Below the pieces are notes generated by a model that saw only the letters and a list, made by a program, of their open reading frames with translations, was not told the DNA's origin and did not search any database. Shown one piece after another: positions 36,246 through 44,754 of a stretch of DNA of 64,000 bases. Numbering within the stretch: position 1 is the stretch's first letter; the number at the start of each line of letters is the position of its first letter. The position numbers and the translations under genes were made by a program. The stretch spans positions 2,269,929 to 2,333,928 of the forward strand of contig LT608321.1 of NCBI GenBank assembly GCA_900095835.1, in the 5' to 3' direction. Source of the stretch: Ihuprevotella massiliensis (GTDB taxonomy: Bacteria; Bacteroidota; Bacteroidia; Bacteroidales; Bacteroidaceae).

Positions 36246-36400
36246 GCGTGGTGTAGGCGGCTCTTATTGCGACTCACGTTTGCCCCAGCAATAACTTTCT
36301 CTCATCAAGATGAGAGATGATGGGTGGCTCATGTTTGTCCCCTACATCAGTGATGCTAAACTTAGCGGTGTCACGATGTAGGGGACATTGTTTTGGTGCT
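36246..36400. repeat. Structured 155-bp direct repeat, copy 1 (flanks ariAB-like pair)
   Basis: It matches 39481-39633 in the same orientation at roughly 85 percent by eye. It contains a small hairpin (CTCTCATC-AA-GATGAGAG) and a large one in which GTCCCCTACAT (36337-36347) pairs with ATGTAGGGGAC (36376-36386) around an inner stem GTGA/TCAC and GCTAA/TTAGC. Confidence 0.8.
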
Positions 36401-36556
36401 ATTGCTATCTGCTGAACTTCAAAACGGCACAAAAAACTATCCGAAGTCCTTGAGAAGGGAATGCGACTTCGGGTTTACTTTCCTAAAAAGAATTCTGCAA
36501 TGCTTATTGAAGGGCATTGTGGAAAAAGAAATAGTAGTGAAAAATCTTAGGTGTAA

Positions 36557-37408
36557 TCACTTTACGGCATCTTTTATTGCAGTCTTCAAGTTTGACAGTC
36601 TATCTAATTTGCAATATTTGGAATATTGATACTTCCAATTTTCCTTGGTTAAACCCAAAGACAACGATAGTTTTTTATTTGAGAACTTGCTAATATATGG
36701 AATCAGATAATCTTTGCCTGAAACATACCTCAAAAGACTATCGTAACAATCAGGAAACAGGTGTCCCTTATCTTTTATAATCTCATCTAACTCTTGATCT
36801 GTTATTCCTTTATTTTTCAATTGACTGCTGATTTCTGCTATTTCCTTGTCAATACTTAAGTTGTCTATCTCGCCAACTTTGGATAAGAAATGGGTGGCAT
36901 GTTTTACTTGGAATCTATCTAATAGTTCTTGGGATATTGAGAAATATCGGAATAATTTCATGAAAGGAACTATTGCCGCTTCCATTATTTTATTATAGTT
37001 GACAATTTGTTTAATTTCTTCTTCGCCGTGTTTATAATCTAATTCATCGTAAACTTTATAATAGGCTTCTTCATCAATTACATAATTTTCTATACAGTAG
37101 CAGTCAAGTACAAACAGATTCTCTTCCCTTTCCTTAGGTTTTGTCATGTTGTATATATCTCCATCTATTATATACAGCTTAGGGAAAGTGCTTTTATCAT
37201 TTCTGCAGGCTTTAACAACCTCTTCGCAACTGCCCAAAGGGTAAATGTCGTTTATTGTAATATTAGTGTCATCTAGAAGCCGTTTAAGTAGTGTTACATA
37301 AAACTTTTTGTCCTTATCGCAATCTTCTGTATAGATATTTATAGTGTTGCGGTATTCGGTAAATATAGTAGAGGCCTGTCGTACTTCAGTAGAAAATTCT
37401 ATTCCCAT
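36557..37408 (-). CDS. AriB-like DUF4435 TOPRIM effector (PARIS-type defence)
   Basis: A 283-residue protein with the DUF4435 pattern: strand plus acidic motif NIYTEDCDKDKKFY (E28), then LYIIDGDIYN (D83, D85) and the family's DCYCIENYVIDEEAYY (E108). These form a TOPRIM-like metal-binding site. In PARIS systems the DUF4435 protein AriB is the nuclease released by the ATPase AriA when a phage anti-restriction protein such as Ocr is sensed, and it then stops the host, for example by cutting tRNA. The start codon overlaps the end of the ATPase gene by 10 nt. The pair is AT-rich compared with the neighbours and lies next to a type I RM system, the system such phage proteins block. Assignment to PARIS rests on family architecture only. 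Confidence 0.75.
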   Translation of the reverse strand: MGIEFSTEVRQASTIFTEYRNTINIYTEDCDKDKKFYVTLLKRLLDDTNITINDIYPLGSCEEVVKACRNDKSTFPKLYIIDGDIYNMTKPKEREENLFVLDCYCIENYVIDEEAYYKVYDELDYKHGEEEIKQIVNYNKIMEAAIVPFMKLFRYFSISQELLDRFQVKHATHFLSKVGEIDNLSIDKEIAEISSQLKNKGITDQELDEIIKDKGHLFPDCYDSLLRYVSGKDYLIPYISKFSNKKLSLSLGLTKENWKYQYSKYCKLDRLSNLKTAIKDAVK

Positions 37409-38781
37409 TTTTGAAACTTTGTTAGGTCCTCACACATTTCTTTTCTTTCAGGTTTAGCAAGAATGGCAGGTGCATGAGTTGCTATAATAAATTGTGTTTC
37501 AGGACTAGCTTGTAGCAGTGCATCTATAAAAATTTCTTGCCAGCTTATATGCAAGGACAATTCAGGCTCGTCAATAATTGCTATGTAAGTGTCTCTACTC
37601 GGCTTGAAAAAAACTATATGTGCAAATAGAAGAATTAGTTGTTTTTCTCCAGAGGACAAATCGAAGATAGAGTTATTTTTCTGGTTGTTTTTGAATCTTA
37701 TTTTTATTTCTCCTCTCTCATCCACTTCGATTTCTTTGCCACTTTCCTCAAAGAATAAATTTACGCTATTTGTAAATCTGTTTATAGGAGCTTTTAAATT
37801 TTGGATGTTATTAGCGTATGCTTCTGCGTATTTTATTATTTTGTCTATTTTGTCTAGCTGAGAACGATTAATCATCCATTCAAGCAAAGCATTATAATAC
37901 GCAGGATTGGGCGTTCTATCTTCTTTTAAACCTGAAGTTTGGGTTAGAATTTTCAAAACATCTTTCATGCCGTTGAAATAGCTTGAAAAACGAGTCATCA
38001 AATCTTTCACATCAAGATTTTGAACAACGTCATTTAGACTTTTTTGACGAATATCCAGGTTGGAAAGTTCAGCTTTATAGTCTATATCTGTAATTGAAAT
38101 GTTCTTTTCCACTTTAAAAGCTTCCTCAAATACTTGTCTTTTAAAAAGATCCGATAATTTGAATTGACTTTGCGCCGTTCTTCTTATATTATTATGGAAC
38201 ATTTCTTGTATTTCATATAGCGCATTATCAACAGAATCCGATAGTAATTCGATTTGCTGTATCTTCCTTCGATATATAAACTCACTTTCTATAGGATGGA
38301 GGTTGTTATTTTCTACTATTCTCCTATTTAAACCTAAAAAGAGGGGAGTTCTTAAATCTTTGATCTTTCTTACAGCTTCTAAATCATCAAAATCACTAAT
38401 AACTCTGTTCAGTTTTTCGAAATCGACAAGGTGGCGCTCATTACGATACTTGTTTACGTTGCAAAGAACTAATGGTATCTTATTAGAAATTTTATTTCGT
38501 TTAGAGTCTAAATATTCTATCGTTAAAGTGTGACTATCTTTATAACAACAAATAGACTCTACAAAATGGTCCTCCTTGACGGTAAATTCAACAGAAATAG
38601 TTGAAAATTCGATTTGTGCAAGATCTAAATAAGATGGAGTTAAGAGCCCTTGAAGAAGTTTCAAAACAGTTGTTTTGCCAGAACCGTTTATTCCTATCAG
38701 AAATGTTAGTCCATCACGAAAATTAATACTATGATTTTGATAACCACGTATCTTCTCTCCTTTGAAATTAATTAGTTTCAT
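37399..38781 (-). CDS. AriA-like AAA/ABC ATPase (PARIS-type sensor)
   Basis: A 460-residue ABC/AAA_15-type ATPase. Walker A is GINGSGKT (30-37), the ABC signature LSSGEKQ is at 375-381, Walker B YIAIIDEPE at 399-407 and the switch histidine in ATHAP at 434-438. The 50-360 insertion is largely helical, as in SMC/OLD/RecF-like sensors. In contrast to OLD nucleases there is no fused TOPRIM domain; it is encoded by the overlapping downstream DUF4435 gene, which is the AriA-AriB arrangement of PARIS. AT-rich codon use and flanking direct repeats (36246 and 39481) suggest acquisition as a cassette. Other ATPase/TOPRIM pairs such as Gabija-like systems differ in having a UvrD helicase, absent here. 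Confidence 0.75.
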   Translation of the reverse strand: MKLINFKGEKIRGYQNHSINFRDGLTFLIGINGSGKTTVLKLLQGLLTPSYLDLAQIEFSTISVEFTVKEDHFVESICCYKDSHTLTIEYLDSKRNKISNKIPLVLCNVNKYRNERHLVDFEKLNRVISDFDDLEAVRKIKDLRTPLFLGLNRRIVENNNLHPIESEFIYRRKIQQIELLSDSVDNALYEIQEMFHNNIRRTAQSQFKLSDLFKRQVFEEAFKVEKNISITDIDYKAELSNLDIRQKSLNDVVQNLDVKDLMTRFSSYFNGMKDVLKILTQTSGLKEDRTPNPAYYNALLEWMINRSQLDKIDKIIKYAEAYANNIQNLKAPINRFTNSVNLFFEESGKEIEVDERGEIKIRFKNNQKNNSIFDLSSGEKQLILLFAHIVFFKPSRDTYIAIIDEPELSLHISWQEIFIDALLQASPETQFIIATHAPAILAKPERKEMCEDLTKFQKWE

Positions 38782-39480
38782 ACCTATTCTTTCATTTGAA
38801 TTATTGGTGTTTAAGGCTGTTTGTACATCATTTTCACGAATCTCTAATATTAGTCTGCTGTCGTAGAAGAGTTTCTCTTATCTATCCACAACACACACTG
38901 CGATTACTTTTTCCGATGCATCGACAGCTACTTCTGGTTGCAATTAATAGAGCAGTTCTTATGCAAAGAGTAAGAGAGAGTGATTACAACTTCTCTCTAG
39001 ATACATTGTTTAGTTAATCCTGCAATATGGGAGCTGATTCTATTTTTTGCATTTTTTTTCTTCACTATTAATATGGAAATCCGCATATAATGTTATAGAC
39101 TGTGTCAAAGCGCACCTCTCTTATTAAATTGATTTCGACAGAGAGTGATACAATTGTATGCCATAATAGGGGGATTTTATAGTGCAAATATACTAATTAA
39201 GGAGATAGCTTGAGTGTTTTTGCGTGTTTTTTTTCTTAAAAAGATTTGTCTTTACAGGTACGCAACGATGAAAGAAAGAAAATACAGCAATTTGCGAGAA
39301 ATTGCGACTGATAAGTAGCCTCCATTTCTGACTGCACCAATTGCTAGAGGGAGTCTGTAGATAGTCAGTAGCGGTGGCTTCTTTAAAGTCTTGTACTTCT
39401 GCTTCCTCTTTGGCTTTCCTCCTTTTTCACGTGACAATCGGAGAGATCCTGGAGTGAGTATAGGACATCCCCTCTGCTGT
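38782..39480. other. AT-rich non-coding stretch upstream of the ariA-like gene
   Basis: No convincing gene is present. On the minus strand a TATATTTG (39192-39185) could be a -7 box for the ariA-like gene but would give a 400-nt leader and has no TTG at the right distance. The frames at 38796 (plus) and 39252 (minus) show no family pattern. Confidence 0.5.
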
Positions 39481-39633
39481 GCGTAGCGTAGGCGGCTCTT
39501 ATTGCGGCTCACGTTTGCCCCAGAGATAACTCTCTTATCGAGGTGAGGGATGAGAGGTGACTCATGTTTATCCCCTACATCAGTGAAGCTAAGCTTAGCG
39601 GTGTCACGATGTCGGGGCCTTTGTTTTGGTGCT
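39481..39633. repeat. Structured 153-bp direct repeat, copy 2
   Basis: It corresponds to 36246-36400, including GGCGGCTCTTATTGCG, TTGCCCCAG and the long hairpin with CCCCTACATCAGTGA and TCACGATGTCGGGG. The hairpin stem has drifted at the outer bases. Confidence 0.8.
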
Positions 39634-39776
39634 TTCCCTTCCCTTCAAAGTCGGGAATCATTTAGAAGAAAAAGGAGTAAAGGATGAGTCGGATTGGATG
39701 CAAGGCTTTTATTTCCTCTTGCAGAGGATAATCTATTGACTTTTACGGACTTTTATTTGGGCGGAAATAGAGAATT

Positions 39777-39886
39777 GAGTAAATTTGTACGCAGATTTGA
39801 GTAAAATCCGTACAAGATTTGAGTAAAGTCCGCATGAGATTTGAGTAAAACCTGCACGAGAATTGAGTAAAATCCGAAAGAGAACA
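39777..39886 (+). repeat. Five 22-nt direct repeats abutting the 39886 start codon
   Basis: GAGTAAA occurs at 39777, 39799, 39821, 39843 and 39865, exactly 22 nt apart, within units of the kind GAGTAAAATCCGTACAAGATTT. The last unit reaches the start codon of the AAA ATPase gene. Spacing of two helical turns suggests protein binding sites. Confidence 0.85.
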
Positions 39887-41091
39887 TGAATTATATCCGC
39901 AAACAATATCACACGCTGAAAGCACGCATAGAAGAGCCAAGGCGTTTTATGCAAGTGTTGGTAGGACCGCGACAAGTGGGCAAAACAACGCTGGTGCATC
40001 AGGTGGTGCAAGCCATCAGTCTGCCTCATACGGTGGAAGTGGCTGATGCTGTTGACCCCAAAGACAGTGATTGGATACGCAGAGTGTGGGAAAGTGCGCG
40101 CACGACCATGCGACTGCGTGGTGAGAGCGAACGCTTGCTGGTGATAGACGAGGTGCAGAAGATAGACAACTGGAGTGAGGTGGTGAAGCGTGAATGGGAC
40201 GAAGACACGCACCATGAGGTCAATCTCAAGGTGGTGTTGCTGGGGAGCAGTCGTTTGTTGATCAAGAAAGGGCTTACCGAATCGTTGGCAGGGCGTTTTG
40301 AACTGATTCGTCTGGGGCATTGGAGTTATCAAGAGATGCAGGATGCTTTTGGATTGTCGCTCGATGAGTATATTTATTTTGGCGGTTATCCTGGAGCTGC
40401 CACTTTGATCAAGGACGAAAAACGTTGGCGCAAGTACATCAAGGATGCGTTAGTGGCTCCTGCCATTGAAAAAGACGTGCTGATGACCTCCAACATCTAC
40501 AAACCAGCCCTGATGAAACAACTGTTTGAGTTGGGATGTGGCTATTCTGCTGAGATGCTGTCGCTGACGAAACTGATGGGACAGCTGCAAGATGCTGGCA
40601 ATGTGACCACCTTGGCTTCGTATCTTGAGATTCTCGACCAGTGTGCTTTGCTCACGGGATTGCAGAAGTATGCCAACGATGAGGCGCGAAAGCGGAGTTC
40701 CATCCCCAAATATCAAGTGTACAACAATGCTTTACTCACGGCATATAAAGGGAGGTCGTTTGAGATGGATCGCACCGATGCTAGGCTTTGGGGACGATGG
40801 GTGGAGAGTGCGGTGAGAGCACACTTGCTCGCCATGGCAGATGAGGCAAGCTTTGAGGTGTATTATTGGAGAGAGGCGGACAGCAGCAAGAAAACGCACG
40901 AGGTGGACTTCATTTGGGTGAACAATGGTGAGGTGATAGCCATAGAGGTGAAGAGTGGTCGCCGCACTATGAATTCTGGTTTGCCTGCTTTCGTCGAAAT
41001 GTTTCACCCGAAGAAGTCTTTTGTGGTGGGTTCTGGCGGAATTTTATTGGAAGACTTTTTGAGTGCCGACATTAAGGTGCTGTTTGAGTGA
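39886..41091 (+). CDS. AAA_14/DUF4143 ATPase
   Basis: A 401-residue ATPase with Walker A GPRQVGKT (27-34) and Walker B LLVIDEVQ (85-91), followed by GSSRLLIKKGLTESLAGRFELIRL, typical of the AAA_14 domain. The C-terminal DUF4143 domain carries EVDFIW...EVIAIEVKSG (about 340-360), a PD-(D/E)xK-like nuclease fold remnant. Such proteins are very common in Bacteroidetes and archaea in many copies; their function is not known, and some are proposed to be linked to mobile elements or toxin-like behaviour. The start is preceded by 22-nt repeats. It is followed by an inverted repeat at 41132-41190. Confidence 0.88.
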   Translation: MNYIRKQYHTLKARIEEPRRFMQVLVGPRQVGKTTLVHQVVQAISLPHTVEVADAVDPKDSDWIRRVWESARTTMRLRGESERLLVIDEVQKIDNWSEVVKREWDEDTHHEVNLKVVLLGSSRLLIKKGLTESLAGRFELIRLGHWSYQEMQDAFGLSLDEYIYFGGYPGAATLIKDEKRWRKYIKDALVAPAIEKDVLMTSNIYKPALMKQLFELGCGYSAEMLSLTKLMGQLQDAGNVTTLASYLEILDQCALLTGLQKYANDEARKRSSIPKYQVYNNALLTAYKGRSFEMDRTDARLWGRWVESAVRAHLLAMADEASFEVYYWREADSSKKTHEVDFIWVNNGEVIAIEVKSGRRTMNSGLPAFVEMFHPKKSFVVGSGGILLEDFLSADIKVLFE

Positions 41092-41131
41092 GGGGTTTCA
41101 CCACAACACACTGCGATAGCATACAAAAATG

Positions 41132-41190
41132 ATGGGCTTAAGGTAAGCTACTTCACTCTGTTGGGAGGAGGAGCCATACCTTAAGCCCAT
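41132..41190. terminator. Perfect 14-bp inverted repeat with 31-nt loop
   Basis: ATGGGCTTAAGGTA (41132-41145) and TACCTTAAGCCCAT (41177-41190) pair fully. It lies between convergent genes; no T run is present on the plus strand, so the terminator role is uncertain. Confidence 0.5.
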
Positions 41191-41284
41191 TGTTGTGCGA
41201 AAAAGTGAGTGTATGAGTGCTCGCTAGTGGAGAGGAAGTCACATCACAGCAAGGGAATATCGATAATCACGGAGCATTGCTCGA

Positions 41285-42826
41285 TTATCGGATGACCTTC
41301 TTGCCATTGACGATGAGGAGGCGAGGGGCAGCGGACGATGGCTGAGCGGCATCGGAGGGAGAGAGACGACGACCCGAGAGGTCGTAGATGCGAGGGACGG
41401 CGGGGGAGGAAAGTGAGGGAGCGGCTGCGGCGTTGGTGGAAGCATCGGCAGTGCCCCATGGGAGGGTGCGAATGGCAGTGATGGTGTTGTCGTTGAGATA
41501 AGTCACGCCCTTCGTTTTTTGCCAGTGATCCGCCTCTTGCACGAGGTAGGCAGCGCGAGCGCGGAGCCACGATTGCCAGTAGGACACGGCAGAAGCATAG
41601 GGATAAGGGCGCTCATAGCCCCAACGATCGTGGCCATACCACTGTTTCCAGTCGCGTTGCGCGGCAGTGCGCACGGAGGTTTCAAACTCTTCCACGTAAG
41701 CCGCGAGTTGGTCAATCTTGCCTTTCTCCACAAACTCGTGGCACACGCGCTGGTAGGCATCGCGGACGGACTGCGAGAGGAACATGGCGCGGAAAAACTC
41801 CTTGCCGCTCTTGTTGGGACCAGCTCCGAGCAGATAAGTCGAATCGGCTGGCGTGCCGAGATATTGGAAAGTGCCTTCGTAGCCAAATGCCCAGTCAACA
41901 TCCCACACGGGTCCGAAGGTCCAGAGGGAAGAGGGCGAGAAAATGTCGGTTCTGTGCACGAAGGTGCTCTTGGGATGGCGAAGTTCGCGGTTGTCGCATA
42001 AAGCATTGACAAAGAAATAGCGCGCAAAGGCTTCGACATCCACCACTTCTTCCGCCTTACCAGCTTTGACCGCTGCGGTGAAACGGTTTACTTCGGAACG
42101 CAACTGGGCAGAAAAAGTCTTTTCCGCCTCCTTACCATAGGCTTTACTGTAGTCTTGGGCTTCGGGCGATTTGACACTCACGGGCAAACGGAAGTTGTCG
42201 TCTTTGTAAGTTCCGTCGTAGTCATCGAGTTCGAGGAGCGCCCCTTTGCTTTCGTCTTTGATTTTCACGCTGTTGGAGGCAGCATCCACTTGTTCGGTGA
42301 GGATGTATAAGCCACGATATTCCTGATTCACGTAGAGTTCTACAGGGAGCACGTGATTGGCTGCGACAGTGCCCACGAGTTGTGCCGCACGAAATCCGAT
42401 GGGATTGGTGAGGAGCGAGCCTTTGATGGGCTGTGAGAGGAGCACCCATGCTTTGCCTTTTGCACCACCAAGGAGGGCATGGCTCTTGTCGAGCTTGAAA
42501 CGATAGGGTTTCTTCTCGCCCATGCTCCAACTGGTGTTTCCGCGTCCTCTAAACTTGGCAGAGTCGGAGTGGTTGAGTGCAGGAAGGGCAGTGGAGGTGA
42601 GGGTGATTTTGGAGCGTCGCCAGGTCTTTTTGGCGGCGTGCACGTCTTGGAGGGTGAGCGGTGTGGCAAGGTCCACGTGGAGTTGTGCCACGGCAGCGAT
42701 GTTGCTTTCGGCGCGAGTTTGAACCTCTTTCATAGCAGAAACGGAAGGTTGCGCTTGTGTTTTAAGACTAATTCCTACGAATGCGAACCAACCGCAGAGG
42801 AGTGGCAAGAGATGGCGAATTTTCAT
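41285..42826 (-). CDS. Secreted CotH-kinase-family protein with C-terminal sorting-like tail
   Basis: From ATG 42826 the product has 513 residues and begins with a signal peptide (MKIRHLLPLLCGWFAFVGIS); a longer upstream frame has no export signal and was not used. The CotH domain (about 60-430) includes the substrate-binding pattern KFRGRGNTSWSMGEKKPYRFKLDK, the GLYILTEQVD segment and the catalytic-type DVDWAFGYEG. CotH kinases phosphorylate serine in secreted proteins (known for Bacillus CotB and CotG). In Bacteroidetes the homologues are secreted and of unknown target. The end IYDLSGRRLSP...LLIVNGKKVIR matches the tails of the sialidase and lectin proteins. It is a single gene with its own promoter. 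Confidence 0.85.
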   Translation of the reverse strand: MKIRHLLPLLCGWFAFVGISLKTQAQPSVSAMKEVQTRAESNIAAVAQLHVDLATPLTLQDVHAAKKTWRRSKITLTSTALPALNHSDSAKFRGRGNTSWSMGEKKPYRFKLDKSHALLGGAKGKAWVLLSQPIKGSLLTNPIGFRAAQLVGTVAANHVLPVELYVNQEYRGLYILTEQVDAASNSVKIKDESKGALLELDDYDGTYKDDNFRLPVSVKSPEAQDYSKAYGKEAEKTFSAQLRSEVNRFTAAVKAGKAEEVVDVEAFARYFFVNALCDNRELRHPKSTFVHRTDIFSPSSLWTFGPVWDVDWAFGYEGTFQYLGTPADSTYLLGAGPNKSGKEFFRAMFLSQSVRDAYQRVCHEFVEKGKIDQLAAYVEEFETSVRTAAQRDWKQWYGHDRWGYERPYPYASAVSYWQSWLRARAAYLVQEADHWQKTKGVTYLNDNTITAIRTLPWGTADASTNAAAAPSLSSPAVPRIYDLSGRRLSPSDAAQPSSAAPRLLIVNGKKVIR

Positions 42827-42910
42827 GGGAGAGTGGTGGAGAGGTAATAGGTTTAATGTTCCTTGGTTGCCAGGTTTGTCGGGGCAATTTAAAAGGGGAA
42901 ATATCGGTTG

Positions 42911-42941
42911 CAAATGTAGCGCATTGTCGTGAAATACGCAA
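42911..42941 (-). promoter_or_regulatory. Bacteroidetes-type promoter for the CotH gene
   Basis: On the minus strand TTG (42941-42939), 20-nt spacer, TACATTTG (42918-42911). The leader would be about 80 nt. Confidence 0.7.
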
Positions 42942-43087
42942 ATCTCCGCGGGAGTTTTTGGAAGGGGAAATAGAGATTTTGTAAAAGGGACGTGTTGAAG
43001 GATAGAGGTGTGTCGGAGCGCATAGAGAAAGGAAGGCAAATCTCAACCCAACAGTGGCATGGAGCATGGATGTCGACAGAAGGCACA

Positions 43088-43144
43088 CAAAAAAACTCCA
43101 CCTTCTTTCGGGAGCTATGGGGATAGCGCGAAAGAAAGGTGGAG
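43088..43144 (-). terminator. Terminator of the glycogen operon
   Basis: CTCCACCTTCTTTCG (43096-43110) pairs with CGAAAGAAAGGTGGAG (43129-43144). On the minus strand the stem is followed by seven T. Confidence 0.8.
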
Positions 43145-43191
43145 CGAACTAAACCTTAAACAACTATTATGAAAGAAAAAATGAATGCTAT

Positions 43192-44691
43192 TTATTTTGC
43201 CGCATCCGCCTTGGGAGTAGTAGCGTCCGCTTTAGGAACTTCTACTTCCGCCTTTTTAGGAGCTGCCTTAGCTTTTACCGTAGTCTTCTTGGCAGTGGTA
43301 GCCGCTTTCTTGGCAGTTGTGGTCACCTTTTTAGTAGCTGTTGTGGACTTCTTCGAAGTTGTCGTGGTGGACTTGCCAGAGGCACCCGTTTGCTTTTCGA
43401 GACGACCGATGAGGTTTTTCAACTTCGCAATCTCCTTGTCGCGGATGGCGAGTTCGTCGCCCTGATTCTTGATGGTGGTCAAGAGCGAATTCAACTCATC
43501 GTTTTCGATTTCGAGAGGATAAAGATTGTTGACGCGGGTGATGAAGTCGCCCAGGATGTTCATGTAGTTGGTGAAGGCATCGTAGGGCGAGGAGTAAATG
43601 CCGCGATAGCCGCCGTAGCTGCTGGCTTTGGTGGAGATAAAGCGGAGGTTGTTGGAGGCTTGGAGATAGTCCCAGTCTTGGAGCAAACGCTTGTCGCCAG
43701 CGATGCGCACGCGATCTGCCACAGAGTAGAGTTTGTCGAGGGCTTCTTGTTGCATCACATTGCCAAGCCATGGAGAGAGGTCGCGCTCTTCGTCCACCCA
43801 CGTGGTGGGATATTCCACCATCAAAGGACCAACGCTCTTGACGTTGTCGCAGATTTCGGAAGGCGTGGAGAAGGTGATGCCGCGCTGACGGAGCTGTTCG
43901 GGGAGCGCCTTGAAAAACTCGAGGATGTTGCTGGAGAGCGGTTGGAACATGCCCAAGGCGCAAAGCTCCATGAAGAGATTCACCACGGGTTCGTCGGCAG
44001 GTTGCTGGGCAATCCAGTCGGCATAAGTCTCGGCAAAGAGGGGATATTCGCTCCAAGAGTGGTCGTTGAAGCGATAGCTGATGTCTTCGGAGAGCGATGG
44101 ATCGCGGAGGAGGAGCTTGAGTTTAGGATTGCGGCAGCAGTGATAGACGAAGTGTGGGCTCTTCCATCCGAGGGTTTGCTTGGCGCCTTCGGCAAGCATG
44201 CCTTTGAAGCCCATGTCAGCCACGAGTTCGCCAATGTCGTCGGAATACATGAGGCAGGAGTTGCGGAGCACCTTGGGCGTTTTGCCAAAGAGACTCTTGA
44301 TTTTCTTGCTCACGCGCTCCACTTCTTGGCGGAAGCACTCAGGGCATTTGATGGAGGAGAAACCGTGGCTGTAGGGTTCGGCAAGGAATTCCACACAACC
44401 GGTTTGGTTGAGTTCGTCGAGGAGTTCGAGCACCTCGGGGCTATATTGTTCGAGGAGTTCGATGGCAGTGCCGGAGAGGGAGAAAGCGCACTTGAAATAG
44501 TCGCCATATTGGTGCGCCATTTCGATGAGCGCCTTGAGGGCAGGGATGTAGGAATGCTCTGCTGTCTCGGTGATGGAACGCTCGTTTTCGTAGTCATCGT
44601 AGTAGTAGTGGTCTGTGCCGATGTCGAAGAAGCGATAGCGTTTGAGGTGGATATTCTGGTGAATCTCGAAGTATAGGCAAACAGTCTTCAT
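43192..44691 (-). CDS. GH57 alpha-amylase-type glycoside hydrolase with a basic H1-like tail
   Basis: A 499-residue cytosolic protein (no signal peptide). The N-terminal catalytic barrel begins with CLYFEIHQNIHLKRYRFF, a GH57 motif 1, and includes GCVEFLAEPYSHGFS, expected to hold motif 2, and the PKVLRNSCLMYSDDIGELVADMGFKGMLAEGA region. GH57 enzymes act on alpha-1,4/1,6 glucans. It is third in a debranching enzyme, glycosyltransferase, GH57 operon common in Bacteroides and Prevotella. The last 65 residues are low-complexity Lys/Thr/Ala (for example TTTTSKKSTTATKKVTTTAK), like histone H1 or alginate-regulator tails and not part of GH57. The tail follows a coiled-coil-like IRDKEIAKLKNLIGRLEKQ. 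Confidence 0.88.
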   Translation of the reverse strand: MKTVCLYFEIHQNIHLKRYRFFDIGTDHYYYDDYENERSITETAEHSYIPALKALIEMAHQYGDYFKCAFSLSGTAIELLEQYSPEVLELLDELNQTGCVEFLAEPYSHGFSSIKCPECFRQEVERVSKKIKSLFGKTPKVLRNSCLMYSDDIGELVADMGFKGMLAEGAKQTLGWKSPHFVYHCCRNPKLKLLLRDPSLSEDISYRFNDHSWSEYPLFAETYADWIAQQPADEPVVNLFMELCALGMFQPLSSNILEFFKALPEQLRQRGITFSTPSEICDNVKSVGPLMVEYPTTWVDEERDLSPWLGNVMQQEALDKLYSVADRVRIAGDKRLLQDWDYLQASNNLRFISTKASSYGGYRGIYSSPYDAFTNYMNILGDFITRVNNLYPLEIENDELNSLLTTIKNQGDELAIRDKEIAKLKNLIGRLEKQTGASGKSTTTTSKKSTTATKKVTTTAKKAATTAKKTTVKAKAAPKKAEVEVPKADATTPKADAAK

Positions 44692-44754
44692 GAGAGAGAG
44701 GTTTAATGTGCGTGAATGGGGAGAAGGGTTGTGGATATGGGGCAGGTGAAAGGG

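Noticed and set aside
39252-39512. 86-codon minus-strand frame
   Set aside because: No family pattern, Lys/Arg/Leu-rich, and it overlaps the structured direct repeat.
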